A DNA stretch of 64,000 bases from Larus michahellis (taxonomy: Eukaryota > Chordata > Aves > Charadriiformes > Laridae), in contig NC_133900.1 in the NCBI RefSeq assembly GCF_964199755.1, forward strand, positions 72,648,727-72,712,726. The letters are read 5' to 3'. The translations under genes and the position numbers were made by a program. The notes under the pieces are model-generated. The model had not been told where the DNA came from, did no database searches, and saw only the letters and a program-made list of their open reading frames with translations. This document shows positions 51,401 to 64,000 of the stretch, in pieces. Position 1 is the stretch's first letter, and every line of letters begins with the position of its first letter.

Positions 51401-54289
51401 CCATCTGTAAAATGTGAGTCATTCCTTCTGTAAAACGCTTCAAGATTTACTGATGAAAATATACGACAACCGGATACTAGTAATAAACTAGAATAAATTC
51501 CACTGAATTCTTACAAAATAAATTCCAAATTTATTTGGGGCTTACAAAAAAAAGTACAGCTGGGGCAAGAGAAAGTAAAATCAAGACCATAAATTAGGTA
51601 ACAGGTTTATCTCATGAGACTGTATAAGAGGTCCCCCCTGTACATTCTTATTAGTATTTCTGGTCTGCGGATGCATGGCATGCTACAGGATTACTGTGGT
51701 CTGACAAACTGAGCGACGCAAAGGAAGCCAAAGTCCTCACTGAAAAAGCGGAATGAAGATCCAGTGATCCCAACATTGGTTCTTCTGGCTGCTTTTGGTT
51801 GACTGATTTTCACTCTGCCGTCAAAAGTTTATGACATTATCCCTTCTTAATTGTTTTTTATTAGCCTTAAAGAGTGCGAACAAATATGGAAAAGAGGAAG
51901 AAAAATGTGCTGATATGAACTCCTGCATTGTTCACACACGATACTGTAACTTACTTAAGATCTAGCTTTCGTGTTATCCTTAGTATGCACGAATGGCAGA
52001 GCTTTAGAGCTGCCTGTATTCCAGGCAAGGTCACAGACGGGAGATGGACACTGACAGGGACTTTTACTGATAGAACAAAAACTTTGAGATGTCCTTTGAA
52101 AGAGACTGTCTGCATTTAAAACAAAACAAAAAAAGGAAACGTGTAGAGAGCGCTCCCTTTTCTGATATATTCTTCCGTTTCCCCACAATTGCAGCTTAGG
52201 GGCTTCACAAACTGGGAACAGTGACTGCAATATGGTGGTATTGCGTTATTCTAGCTGGGTGTGTTCTTCATAATTATACTGACACGAAGCAAGAGGCACA
52301 ATCTTGGCTACATGTTCTATTTTTTTAGAGAAAAACTTTAAATTGGATTCCTTATGCCAGTTGTGAAACATTTTCCAATTCAAATGCCACCAACTGTTCC
52401 TTGCACATGAACACCAAAATAAAATAAAAGACCATTCTTCACAGTAAACTTATTAGCTTCTTCAGTTTTACTTTTCAGCCTTCTGCCATTGATATTTTTT
52501 GTTTAGAATTTATCCTCTTCAGCAGATGTTCATAGTAAAAAATCAGAAAACACGGGTATTTGTAATATTCTAATGATAGTAGTGCATTTTAAAAAATATG
52601 TAAGGGCCTAGAACAGAATTGCTTATTCTCTTGCTCAAGGTGGGTTTTGGCTTTTGTTTCCTGTTTTAAGACATAAGCTTTGCCATTTCAGCAAGTCGGA
52701 TGCTTGTTGTATTTTTATACAACAATGTAAAGAAAGTGGGGAAATCAATATCGATAAAAAAAAATATTAAAAGTCATTAAATTAACTTCCAACGCTTTTG
52801 GAAATTATCTGTTTTTCTTCTTAAAAGTACTTTTTCGAAGAAAAAAAAAATACAATCCATGTGCTTAAATACTTTTGCTTTTGATGAAACCCATATTTTT
52901 CACTGAAAAAATATTTCAGCATTTTTCTGAACACAATCAATGCGATAAATATACCCTCCCCATCCTACCTCACCCTGTGTCTGTGACACAACCAAACCAG
53001 TAGTTCTACAGATCACTTTTATCATATTTGTCTGAAGCTATTTAATGTCTTCATATGAAAGAATAAAAGGGAGAAACAGGCAAATAATAGGAATAATTTT
53101 AACATGTATGGTAAAGTAATTTGACTATCTCTGGATTATGCAGTATCTATGGTTAATGCATCCAGTACTAAAAATATAGATATAGAAATATGTTTCTACT
53201 AATGGCAAGACATTATATAATATATCCATATAACACAAAAAATGCCACTTTTTTCCTCAGCAGGTGGAGGCAGGCAATTATTTTACAATCACCATCTCCT
53301 TTGCTTCCTACTGCTATTGTCACGCTCAATAATGAGAATTTCAATTCTAGCACATTCATATGGATACATTTCTGATAGCCTGGCTCAGATTCCGAGCGGA
53401 GTTGCACCACTGTGAATCCAGCTTCCCGTTAGCGGAGCTGATGAAGGAGTTCTGGTCTTTCACTGCGCTCACAACAGAACAGGAGCTGGGCTCAGCGAGC
53501 GCGTCTCATTTATTCTCATGTATTAACCCAAACATGTGCAAGGGAGCCGCACTCCTATATTCAGCAACGCTACAGTCCGACCTGCAAGTTCTCAGCTCCT
53601 CTTCTTTTTAGCACCTTCTAAAACCTCTTGGTTTCCAAAAACGTGGAAATGTTTTCGCAGTCATATATTCTGTGTTGGAACCATTGTGTTCCTCTTGCAG
53701 TTCATTTCTTACAGTTCGTGTATTTAGACGTGTTTTTTAAAACATAGCTGCTGGGAAAGGATTCATCATTTTTAGATGATGAATTATTTTCTGCCTTGTG
53801 AAACAACCTCAGTAGGCGGCCCAGGCACACGCACACGGAAAGCATAAAGCCTAGGAAGGGGGAAACTCTGCTAGAGATTGCAAGTGTTCCCAGAGTGAAG
53901 CGATAGCTGAGTCAGGTTTCCTAGGGTGACATTTTGGACTTGGCTGTCTAAGTTCCAGCACACATACCTAAATCTTCTTTTTTTTGATGTGGCTTTCAGT
54001 CTTCCCCTAACTGGAACACAGCTTAGAGATATTTGCTTCTCTCCTCTCACGTAAGCAATGAAAGATTTCAAGGTTTTCCCTCGCCATGTTTCTTTGATAA
54101 AGACTTTGCTAAGCACATTGAGCGTTTTAGTTTAACAAAAATACACACAAAAGCTTATGGCTGGGAAGCGAATGAGCGAAAGAGGTTTGGAAATGGTAGT
54201 GTATGCAGTAGTTTAACAGAGACAAAGCTAACAAAAGTAACGTGGGATGAAAACCATCACAAAATCCTTCTCTTAACTGGGACATGAGT

Positions 54290-54430
54290 AGACATAAGAA
54301 TGCATTGTGCTCCTTTCCCCTCCTGCCCACCACTGCAGGTTCCTAACGTCACTGGGTGCCTGTCCAACCCTGCTTTGAAGCATCCACAGAGGGAAAATGG
54401 GCGACCACCTCCCACAAAGAGGTCCACTTC
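54290..54430 (-). mobile_element. possible ancient CR1 ORF2 C-terminal remnant
   Basis: Read on the minus strand, a frame contains CGCFKAGLDRHPVTLG. This recalls the '(V/A)FKARLD' block near the C-terminus of CR1-clade reverse transcriptases, followed by a G-rich 3' UTR-like stretch. It is highly diverged and the edges are uncertain. Confidence 0.3.
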
Positions 54431-55740
54431 AGCGCTGGCCATGTGGGTGGTAGGGCCAGGAGTCCTGCTTGTGGCTGGATGCCCTCCCCCGTGACCAGGC
54501 TGGGTGTCGGGACAGGGTCAACCAAGGCAAGAGGGCTCTCAGACGAGAGAGCTGGGAGCTACTGCTCTCTAAGGAGGAGCAACGGTGCTGACCTTCAAAC
54601 CTGCTTCCCACTCATTTCTGCTCAGGCACACAAGCTAGACAGCCATTTCAGTTATGCCTATTGTTTTTACTTGAGCTTTTTTTACAAAATAAATGAAACT
54701 CTTGCTTGGATCAAGGGACACCCTGAGAATGGGCTCAATTTATAGAGAAGCAAATATTGCCTGACATGCACAATTCCAGACGTAAGAAACAGCGATAGTC
54801 ACTGAATGGCAGTCCGCAGCATTAAACTAACCCCCTCTGTGAGCAGCATGTCTTTTCAGGATTAACAATTTATGAAGTTAATGCACATCTAAGTATGCAG
54901 CTGTCCTTTTCTATTTTTAATAACCAAAAAGAAAATGTCACCAAGTAAAGGGGAAAAAAAGCTGCTTCTCAGCTGGGACTGTATATAAAACAGTGGCAGC
55001 ATTATCCTCTGTGCTGTAAAATGGTACTAACCAGTTTTGTCATGGAGCTTAAAAATACAAGACAGACCTAAAAATTTAAACTCTCTTCATTTTCCCTGCA
55101 TGTTATTATGGTGTTCTTTGACTGAACTTACTTTAACTGTGACTGTAAAACGAATATGACCTCATGTGCGTGACTTGGTATAAAGAAGCATTAAACAAAG
55201 CTATTTGAGACATTCCAGGATTTCATTGAATTTTCCTACTGTTTTATACAAGACTTAATATAAATAATCCCTTACTTTCCTTGGGCATTTAAGTATGAAT
55301 GATCCTTAAGTGCTCTGCAAAATTATATACCTGAAGGAAAAACTTTCAGTGTTTAAATGCAGCAGCCCTCTGAGTGGGCTTTGTGTAAATATGTATTTTT
55401 TTCTGCTTGCCATGGGTTTCTTGGACTTCGGTGATGGGTGTGCTATAAATACTTTGATAGGAATAGAACCTGCAGCTGCATGAAAAGATGAATTCTGAGC
55501 AATAAATATTTTGCTAAGACATCAGTACACCACCTCATTCATATTGTGAAACTTGTGCAGCAGTGATCTGCAAAAAGGCAGCCCAGAAGGGGACTGATAC
55601 AGGAATACAGAGGTAGCTACAGACTTGAGTAAATGGGAGGTGAAGATGCACTGAAAATTGACATGTTGAGCTAGAGAAAAGTGACAAGTGTTTTTTGTTA
55701 GGAATCATTCTTGAGATGAGTCTCATTTAATATCTGTAGT

Positions 55741-55877
55741 AATGCGCTCTGCACAGGAGCATGCTGCTAAAACGTGGTGTTGACACAAAGCTGTAAGATA
55801 TTACTGTTAAGAGGGAAGATCAGGATATCATACCAGAGAAATGAAGTGATGCTGAAGACCTAAATGATAGAAACAGG
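55741..55877 (+). mobile_element. old CR1-clade LINE, left part (interrupted)
   Basis: The stretch 'gttgacacaaagctgtaaga' through 'gaagacctaaatgatagaaa' resembles the reverse-transcriptase region of old CR1/L3-type elements (the D-T-K-L segment and the following helical region ending 'DRN'). Stop codons and frameshifts are present, so it is non-functional. It breaks at about 55877, where a younger CR1 begins, and resumes at about 56233. Confidence 0.65.
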
Positions 55878-56232
55878 ACTTTAAAGTGTCCTTCCAGTAC
55901 ATGAAGGGGGCCTACAGGAAGGATGGGGAGGGACTCTTTATCAGGGAGTGTAGTGATAGGAAAAGGGGTAACGATTTTAAACTGAAAAAGGGGAGATGTA
56001 GATTAGATATTAGGAAGAAATTCTTTACTGTGAGGGTGGTGAGGCACTGGAACAGGTTGCCCAGGGAGGCTGTGGATGCCCCATCCCTGGAAGTGTCCAA
56101 GGCCAGGCTGGATGGGGCTTTGAGCAGCCTGGTCTGGTGGGAGGTGTCCCTGCCCATGGCAGGGGGTTGGAACTAGATGATCTTTAAGGTCCCTTCCAAC
56201 CCAAACCATTCTGTGGTTCTGTGATTCTATGA
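55878..56232 (+). mobile_element. 5'-truncated CR1 LINE, younger copy (~355 bp)
   Basis: This copy covers the C-terminal end of the ORF2 reverse-transcriptase polyprotein plus the 3' UTR. The frame 55886-56176 contains LDIRKKFFTVRVVRHWNRLP, then EAVDAPSLEVSKARLDGALS and VWWEVSLPMAGG, which are hallmark CR1 C-terminal phrases. It ends at 'ggttctgtgattctatga', the CR1 3' terminus. The body is 5' truncated, as is usual for CR1, and the minus-strand frames here are shadows. The sequence is close to consensus by eye, so it is much younger than the copy it interrupts. Confidence 0.95.
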
Positions 56233-56525
56233 AATGTAACAGTACAAAATGCATCTTGGACATTATTAACAAGAATTTCTTCTTTAAGCATCTGAGTGGA
56301 AACAAAAGGAAAGAATTGGTTGTGCTAATTGATCACAGTTCCTCTGAATAAAGTAATACAGTCATTAAAGGAAAAGTTGTATGCAATTCCAGAACACAAG
56401 TGAGGCATACCCGGAAGGAAATACTGTACTGCTCTACAAGATAAAGGTAAGACCTGACCCAGAATATTGTGTTTAATTATGGCTTCCCACGCCTATGAAA
56501 GACAATTTCAAACTACAGAAATTGC
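56233..56525 (+). mobile_element. old CR1-clade LINE, right part (continuation)
   Basis: Directly after the younger CR1, 'aatgtaacagtacaaaatgc' and 'attattaacaagaatttctt' continue the old element. 'ttggttgtgctaattgatca' and 'gtaagacctgacccagaata' plus 'ttgtgtt' follow, matching in order the conserved 'lgvlvDh' and 'RP.LEYCV' regions of CR1/L3 ORF2. The same order and strand as the left part make one interrupted element the simplest reading. The reading frame is broken. Confidence 0.65.
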
Positions 56526-59500
56526 TTCTAGCTTTTTTTCGCCTTCGTCTTTTTTTTTTTCTTTTTAAATATGAAAGCCCAAAAGAAGAAAAAGCAATGC
56601 AAACAGAAATGACAGTACTGGTATAAAATAAGTTGGTTTTAACCAATTATGAATTCAAAAGCTTTTTAACAAGCAAAACAACAAGGTTTTGCATTTTGAT
56701 AAATTTATAAACAGGATTATGTGTGGTCGCTTGGGATAGTACAAATTCAGTAAACTGGGAATTGTCTTCCAGCCACAACTATGATGAGACTCCCAAATCA
56801 GCTACAGCTTTGGGGTGGATCTGCCTTGATAATTTCCTTATAGGTGCTTCTCAAAGGCACTTGACAAATTAGACGAGAAGAGAAAAGAATAAAACCAAAA
56901 CCAGGTTTTCTTTGAATTGCTTGCGCTGTGGGCTACTAATTTTTTTTCTGGGAATTGCACACCTAGCAGCTTTGCAGACCTTTTTCACCCCCAGGACACT
57001 CAGTGAAGGAGTCAGGCAGAAGCAATCTCAGCAATTTCTCCCAGCCTACATATAAGAGCGCAGCGTACCAGCTTAAAGACAAATAAATGCCACATGCATT
57101 CTATCATGCCTCACAATGAAGCTGGTCAGTTATACACAAAATAATTTTTATAAATCCTGCATTTTGCTCAGAAAAAAAACCAAACTAACAAAAAAACCCC
57201 TCTACCCAACAGGTCTTCCCGAGAATTTGCTCTGCAGTTGGCAGTAGCAGACGTATTACACACGCCGTGCTGCGAACATGGTAATATCAGCCAAGCTCTT
57301 GGTACAGCATGTGGGAGCAAGACAGCATGCCATCCCTGACAAGAAGGGGCTACAAAATACTCTGAAGCCAAAGGAGAGTAATAATCCAAACCCAGAATGG
57401 AAAAAATATTTCACAGTTCAAACTTCATACTGTTAAGACACAGCATGAGACTGTGTTAGAGCTGCTGGATTCAACCAACTTTTATTGTCTGTTTAAAACT
57501 ATATGTGCTGCTCTTGATCTTTTGGAAACTGTCTTAACAGCTCTGTTTGGGTGTAACGACAGCGGGTCCACCTTTCAGTGAAACCTTGTCATCATAATTG
57601 GTGAGTATGTATCTTACATGCTGTTGATTTCATAAGACTTCATCACTTCCGTGGCTGTCAGTCTCAGCACTCGCAATGTTATGTTTCTTCCTCCCACAGT
57701 CTAATTTCTTTAGCACAGGGCAGGCAGTGGAGCATGATGTTTATGCTGCTATCTCTGCTGCTGTTGCTACTTCAACTAATGCATCTGTGATACAAGTTGT
57801 GAAATCATCATGAGAATAATGACACATCATGAAGCAGGCTACTTTACTATACAAGAACTATTCAGTAACGGTATTTTTAATGTACATTTGATTTCCCATC
57901 ATCATTACAATCTGCATAGAGCCGGCTATAAGTCTAGAAAGAAAACAAATAATTGTATTCCAGTGTCATTAGTGCAACAGGTTATGAAGGAAATTCATAA
58001 ACACATATGAAAACCTTTCTTGCAATTCAGTAAGGTAACTCTTTTGGGGTTATGTTAATAACCTGTACATTTCCCTAGTTTATCGGCATTAGGTACCAGT
58101 TACTCTAGAAAAAATAGTATACTATGTCCACTTCTGGGGCAAAACGTAACATACTTCGCTCCTTTGAAGTTCTCAGCAGCAACTGAGCGTAACACAATAT
58201 TCACTGCCGCTGGACCCTAAATACCTGTTCACGGGAGAGGAACCTTAAAGGTTTCTTCCATGTTCAGCCTGAAAACCCTACATTTATCCACTAGTGCTAT
58301 GATTCCAGGGGGCAAACGTAGACTTCCCAATCCCTCTGGAAACCAAAGCAATTAATCTCTTCTTTGCAGTGTATTTGTAGGGCAGATACCAGCATACATC
58401 AATACAAGTGGTCATCAACAGGGGCAGAATTCAAGGGACATATTAAAGTAAGAAGGACAGACATCCCTGGTAGATCTTGCTGAAGGGGGACAGAAGATTT
58501 AAAACTTAAACTCCTCCTTGTTTTCTATGAGCCTCTGGAAGAGGTTATTGCCCCCTGAAACAGCGAAGAAAATAATGTGCTGGCACTTCAGCTGCCCCAG
58601 ATCACAGCCCAATAACCAAATCTATTAATAAAAAACAATTTCAGTGTTGGTTTAAAGTAATAATCACTAATAAATAGAATTCTTGTTTGGTTCCATCATC
58701 ATACATCAGAGATGTTCCTTGTATCATGGAGATATTTCTAATGCAAAGAACAGTGAAGCCTGTTAATTTATACCCTCTATTTTTCACAGGCTCTTTTGCT
58801 CAATAATCCTGTAGTCCATAGATAATATTCTTGGTGAGCAACTCTCCTGATACGTAGAAAATACTTTAATCCTAATGGAAAATGTTTAACATAGTGGCTT
58901 CATAGTGTCTATAATTTCATCACTAACACTTACTGAAAATTAAAAGAAAATGTAGAAAGGTATAGCACCTCATTAATTAGCACCACAGCATGTGCAAAAA
59001 AACCCCCAAATAAACACAAGATATTGTATATTATTGAAAGATTTTGTGAAGATTATCTATTGTGACTTGTACCAGGATGCTAAATATTGGATAGTGCCTA
59101 TGTAAAATAGTTCAATTTCACTGATATCAGTGCTGTTATAACTGTTGCAGAAATCCATTTGGCCTTATTTTTCTGTTTCAAATTTTTAGGTAGCCCAGTC
59201 CCACTTCTACTACTCTGCACAGACATTCCAGTGTTTTATTTTCTTCACCCTATAACCTAAATTAATGAAATACAATGCAATCTTTGGATTGTAGCACAAG
59301 GCTGAATTGTGCAACGGAAACTTCTACAGATAAATATATACTAGTAAATATACGAAAACTCAGCTACCGGTGAAAGAATGTCCAGATTTATAACTGCTAG
59401 CAGTCTTCTTTGAACAGTTATACCCAATGCCCAAAAGCTCTTTTCCAGACAATGTCTCGACACGGCTTTCGAAAGAGCATGGGTTGGGGTCTGTTCCCAC

Positions 59501-61889
59501 TATGTTGGTTGCACATGGCCACAGTGGTTTTGGGTGAAGAAACTTTTGGTGTATAAATGGGGACTTTTGATCTCAGGCACAGCTCTTATTTTTTTTTTTG
59601 TTGGTACAATGAACACAGACCAGATGTCCAAAATTGACATAGCCCTCACTTTTGCTTAGCTTTCTTCCATTCCTTTGCTGAGGAGCCTACGAAATACTTC
59701 ATGAGGGATCAAAGACATACAACCTAAATGGCGTTGTACGAGCACATCTGCCCATGTCTGCTTTGATGCTGTTTTTCTCTAATGACCAGATGCAGAGAGA
59801 GATAGTTAACAGGCATTAAGCAACCCTACAGCGGCTCTGATACAACGGTTGCTTTGGGTTAAGCTTCCCACACCATCCCTCCATGCCTTTAATGCTGCAG
59901 CGTGCCCCATAGTCACTATTCTGAAGTCTAAAGATACCTACTGGTACAAGACGCTCAGGATGAGAAGTGAGGGGACAGTCCTTCCTGCAGCGCTATCTCC
60001 AAATGAAAGAAGTGTGCATTTTACAGTTTAGCAAAATATTACAGTTGAAATCATTAGAAGCTTCTTGCAAAATGGTTTGAAAAAAAAAAAAAAAAGCAAT
60101 TCTAGCTTGAAAGCAGATTTGCATACAGGAGCTTAATTTATCAAGCTGTGGGATGTATTTTGGAAAGAGAGAGAATACAGGTAGAGAAAAAGAGAAGGCT
60201 ATTTAAGATGATTATGCCTTCCAGTTACATACACCTTCACGCCCTGTATATTTATCTTCTGACATGTAAAGCTTCTATTTTCCAAATAAGAAACCTCAAC
60301 ACCTTAATTGAAAACAAATACGTTGAAACACAGAGGAAGAAGCATTTCCTAATCCTGTAAGGTAAAGTGGTAAAAAGCCAGCTATAGCAGGATAATAAGA
60401 TAAGAAATACAGTTTAATTGGTGATAAAACGTCAATATGCTAATAGATGTATACAAGCAGTCCACTAGATTTAATTAGGCTCTCTCAGCAAGCAATAAAT
60501 CACATAAAAGACGAATTGAAAAGGAAATCAGCTGACTGCTGTGAAACACTCATGGGCTGGTTTACCAAAGCTAATCTTTGGGTAAATTAAGAACCAGCAC
60601 AGACATGTTAAACACAGGATTTGAAAAAAAGACCAATGTCTAATATTAGTACAGCATTACGAAATTACACATGAAAATCTAAAGGCACTGTTGATCTGCT
60701 CAGGTTTTAATTATGATCTCATTTATTGATATCATAAAAAAAAGTACTAAAAAGTATTAAAAAGTTCGAATGATGGGAAGCACTGGACAGGAAAACTGGG
60801 CTGCTTACGCACAGCCCTGTTCTAGAAACTGATAATAATTACTGTGCAGCACGCGGATGCTGAAGCTTCACCCTGTGTTCAGCGGGGCTCCATGTAGCGG
60901 CCACTGTACACACCATCAACTGGATTAAATCCTACAGTTCACAGGGCAGGAATGGAAAATGAAATGCAAATGAATCAGCGGCCCCATTTGCAGAATCAGG
61001 GCAGAAGAGTAGCAAGTGCAACACACATTGGCTGAACACACAAAACCAAGTAGACAGAGGGGACACGACTATGAGAAAATAAAAGCAGTGTTTCTTGGAT
61101 TACTGCAACACAGAAGAGTGAAAAGCCCATAGACTGTAATACGGCTCTCTGAACTAAAATTCTGCTTTTAGGTTGAGATCAATGATGGGATTTTCTATTT
61201 CCATGGCTCTTCATTAAAAAGATGTCTGAAAAGGAGCACATGACATTTTATAAAGCTTTAAAAGCAAATGAAACACAGGCCACATGGAAGCAAAAGAAGG
61301 GGAAGTTTTGTGTTACTGTTTGGCGGAGGACAAAGCATGACAGGAATAAGAAGATACAAGAAAACACAGCTTCTGATCAAATCTAAAAGTAACAACCGAT
61401 TTTTTTGGTTTTGGTTTGGTTTTTTTTTGCGAACTAATCACGATAGTCACTATTTCTACTCTATTTAAAATGGATCTGGCGAAACTGGGATAGGAGAGAA
61501 CTGACACAGAGTGCCATTTCCCACAAGCTAGACCTGCCCTAGTCACGTGCAAAGCACAATAAATAGTCTTCATGTATTCAAGAGTGATGCCATGACAGTT
61601 TGCATTAAGCAGAGAGACAGGCACTTAGTCTGCGTGTTACAAATAGGATGGGACTGGCGAGAAATGGAGGCTGAAGAAAAGTTTCTGGGTTTTTTGGCTT
61701 TCAGGAAAAATTCTAGATTTTTTTAAACTTTTGGTCCTAATCCGCCCTCTGTGAAATTACAGGGAGGAGGTGGAGAGGAAGTGAGAGGCAAAGTTCTACA
61801 AGGGTCTGTGGATTTAACTATTACTTCATGTTTGCCTTTTTTTTAAGTGTATATTAATATTCTATGAAATTAGCTCTGTAGTAAAAGCT
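56526..61889 (-). other. putative intron, nothing firm
   Basis: AT-rich. A poly-A run of 16 lies at about 60079-60094. The 60.37-60.60 kb part has a conserved-element texture (TTTAATTAGG, TATGCTAAT and a CAGCTG E-box), but this is weak. No exon or named repeat was recognised. Confidence 0.45.
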
Positions 61890-62135
61890 CTACAGCGATT
61901 AGCAGTGAATAATGGAAAAAAGCAGCAGCAAATAAGCTTTCCATTTGTAATGTTGTAAACTCCCAATTTGTGTCTCTCTGTGTGAGATTGCCTTAATGTC
62001 ATATCAAAAATACTTAAAACTGAAGGTTAATAACCCGTCTCTATTAACTTTCTTTAGCTGCTGTAAAAATAAGTTGAATATTTGCCTTTTTAATAGTTGT
62101 GCTTGATGTCTGCATAAAGTCAATTAAGGAAGAGA
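61890..62135. promoter_or_regulatory. candidate conserved noncoding element
   Basis: A non-repetitive, moderately AT-rich block with several ordered motifs: 'tttccatttgtaatgttgta', an HNF1-like 'ggttaataac', 'ctattaactttctttagctg' and 'aaagtcaattaaggaagag'. It has no coding frame. This is the best conserved-element candidate by texture near the right end. Confidence 0.22.
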
Positions 62136-64000
62136 AATTTTGTACTCTGGTTTTAAAATAATTAACTGATTTTCATCTGTTTCCTGCAAACATTAAATCT
62201 CTCTCTGTTGGATGCCAGCATGATCCCCTCTGTGAAACTCTGACCTCTCAAGAGAAGCCATATTTACCAAGGAAAAAGTGGTCCTGGAGAGTTCAGTATA
62301 GATGTGAATTGGGTAGCCCGTACATCAAGCAGGTCTGGATTTTTAATTCCATGCTTGACAAAGCATGTGCTCTGGCCGCTCAGAAGAACAGGCTCTCCTG
62401 TGGCTGCTGTTTTTCCAGATGTGCTTCATCCCTTCGCATAGTGAGTGCCATACTTCAAACCCAGAAGTCAAAAACACACGGATAACTAAGTCTACAATAC
62501 TACTGAAGAGCAAAAGTAGTGCTTAATGCAATGTGCTCCACGCAGGAATATGGATTTGTTAGCGTATGTACAAAACTCTTTCACCATTGTAACAACCACT
62601 GGCTCTGTGCTACGCTTCCGTTTGAGACTATCCAAGTTACCGACGGCTAACACATTACACCGAGAATTATCTACGGCATATTTTCAGTGCTACACCTGAG
62701 CACCAGGGCAGTGCTAACACGCATCAAGTGGATCGCTTCTGGCATCGGACAAGCTTCATCAGCACTCGCCTGGAGATGTGCTCCACTGCACTGTGTAGAC
62801 CTGTCCTATGAGAGGGAAAGAGTGTCCAAGCTCCACTATGCCTTAAGTAGCTCATTCGTCTTCATTTGTTTTCTATTAATTTGGAGATGTCCTTTATATT
62901 CTCAACGTCTAGAAATGGAAGTGTGTCCACGCAACCTCTGCATGGTTACTATGTTTTATATGCATTACTACTGTGTCAGCAACCAGTGAGTCCACACAGG
63001 GGGGTAAAATTTGCCCAGTGATTACTTTGGTATTGTGCAGTTTTTGGAAGACTGGAGCTTGTCACCTAGCACTTTCTGATAAACAAGGTCTGCTAAACTT
63101 CTATTTTTCAATAAGTTTCCTGATAAAGTCAGTGTTTTTTCCTATTGGATAAATATATGGGAAAGGTTTAAATCTTCACCAAAGTTTATTTGATGGATTC
63201 TTCTTTATTATTACCTTTAAGAATGCAATTTAGATGTTAAGAGCATAACCTTCTGGCAGTATTAAAGCACTTGGCTATTCAAATTATTCAGTGAAACAAC
63301 TCTGGGAAAATTCTTTCGTTAGGATCTCCAACACACACATGCTGCCATTTCTTTAGTCTCACTTAGAATACATATAAAGATAGGATTTTTTTGGTGTTAA
63401 CTTGAGGATTTAATTAGTTTGATTATCTAATTCCAGTTCAGTAGGGAAAAATTTGCTGATTTGACCTTGCTGTGACAGAGTGCTTTATATTTGCTCAGTT
63501 TAAAATTATGTACAGTAGCCTAAGTTTGGTGATGTCTTTTCATAAGTGTTCTATTAAAGCCTACTACTGCTGTCACATTTTGTGAAATAAATACTTTGGT
63601 CTACAACTTTTGATGGATAAAAGTACATTAAATTCTCACCTAAATCAGTTTTTCTTTCTAGCAAAAATCTTGCACTGAACTTTTCTTGACAAAGTTACAG
63701 AACAAGAATTAAGTCTCATTTGATGCTTGCAAACCATCCAGTAAATTGATTAAATAAATTAATCATTACAAATTATTTGCGCAGTGGGAATTGACTATTT
63801 AAGGGAGAATTTGGCATTTAAATTCTGTTTTAAGCTGTTTACGTAGAAGAAAAAAATGAAAACAAAGAGCACCGTTAGACCTGATCAATACATGACAGAG
63901 TAACCCAGCTGAGAAAGCACTTTGGTTATGGTTACTGAAAACTGCTCACACATTTCTGTTGATGCATATATTGAGTCTTTCAATAAGCACAGAAACTACC
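62136..64000. other. noncoding DNA to window end
   Basis: A plus-strand 100-codon frame at 62687-62989 has no recognisable domain, and the strand disagrees with the only real gene. The last kilobase is AT-rich with no repeat I can name. Confidence 0.5.

Larger units (their letters stand above)
46737..55740 (-). other. putative intron, largely unremarkable
   Basis: AT-rich sequence with short chance-like frames on both strands. The 48.29-48.43 kb block and the old CR1 trace near 54.3 kb are listed separately. The 53.4-54.6 kb part is somewhat higher in GC. Confidence 0.45.

Noticed and set aside
55912..56305. Minus-strand open frames across the CR1
   Set aside because: Antisense shadows of a plus-strand CR1 copy.
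62687..62989. 100-codon plus-strand frame
   Set aside because: No domain, no repeat match, no splice context, and opposite strand to the only supported gene.

Overview
This window looks like avian nuclear DNA from a gene-poor, AT-rich region. The evidence is CR1 retrotransposon 3' ends with their ATTCTATG-type terminus, two intact solo LTRs of bird endogenous-retrovirus type (TGTCCTGGTTT... to ...AAACCA(C/T)GACA), and the lack of SINE or L1 sequence. The LTR text beginning TGTCCTGGTTTCAG is, as I remember it, typical of Neoaves (passerines and relatives). Species and chromosome cannot be fixed from the sequence. There is nothing prokaryotic here: no operons, CRISPR arrays, insertion sequences, rRNA or tRNA that I could recognise.

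Only one protein-coding feature is well supported. It is a 3'-terminal coding exon on the minus strand (35358-35818), with a clean pyrimidine-tract/AG acceptor, about 152 codons open to a TAG stop, and a 3' UTR with several possible polyadenylation signals. The peptide is Ser/Thr-rich and then basic and helical, ending LLQKYGL. I do not recognise the family. Earlier exons should lie at higher coordinates. No convincing one is visible between 35.8 and 64 kb, so most of that stretch is probably intron. The lower 34 kb is probably downstream intergenic DNA.

Layout. 0-11 kb: AT-rich DNA with two CR1 tails in tandem (about 1 kb), a homeodomain-site-rich block (about 4.4 kb), a CpG-retaining patch (about 6.5 kb) and a MEF2/NKX-type motif cluster (about 7.4-7.6 kb). 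11-13 kb: a perfect 19-bp hairpin and a decayed ERV-like stretch. 13-30 kb: a 777-bp solo LTR (17.3-18.1 kb), GC-rich patches around 20.5 and 23.7-25 kb, and otherwise unremarkable sequence. 30-35 kb: a small CpG-dense patch, an AT-rich tract, a second solo LTR (32.9-33.5 kb) and the terminal exon. 36-64 kb: putative intron with simple repeats, a G-quadruplex candidate, a 45-bp LTR scrap, and a younger CR1 nested inside an older CR1 (55.7-56.5 kb).

No undescribed multi-gene system is visible. The items most worth a second look are the unidentified terminal exon, the perfect hairpin at 11.3 kb, the nested CR1 pair, and the CpG-retaining or motif-dense noncoding blocks that could be regulatory. 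Conservation claims here are guesses from sequence texture, because no alignment was possible.
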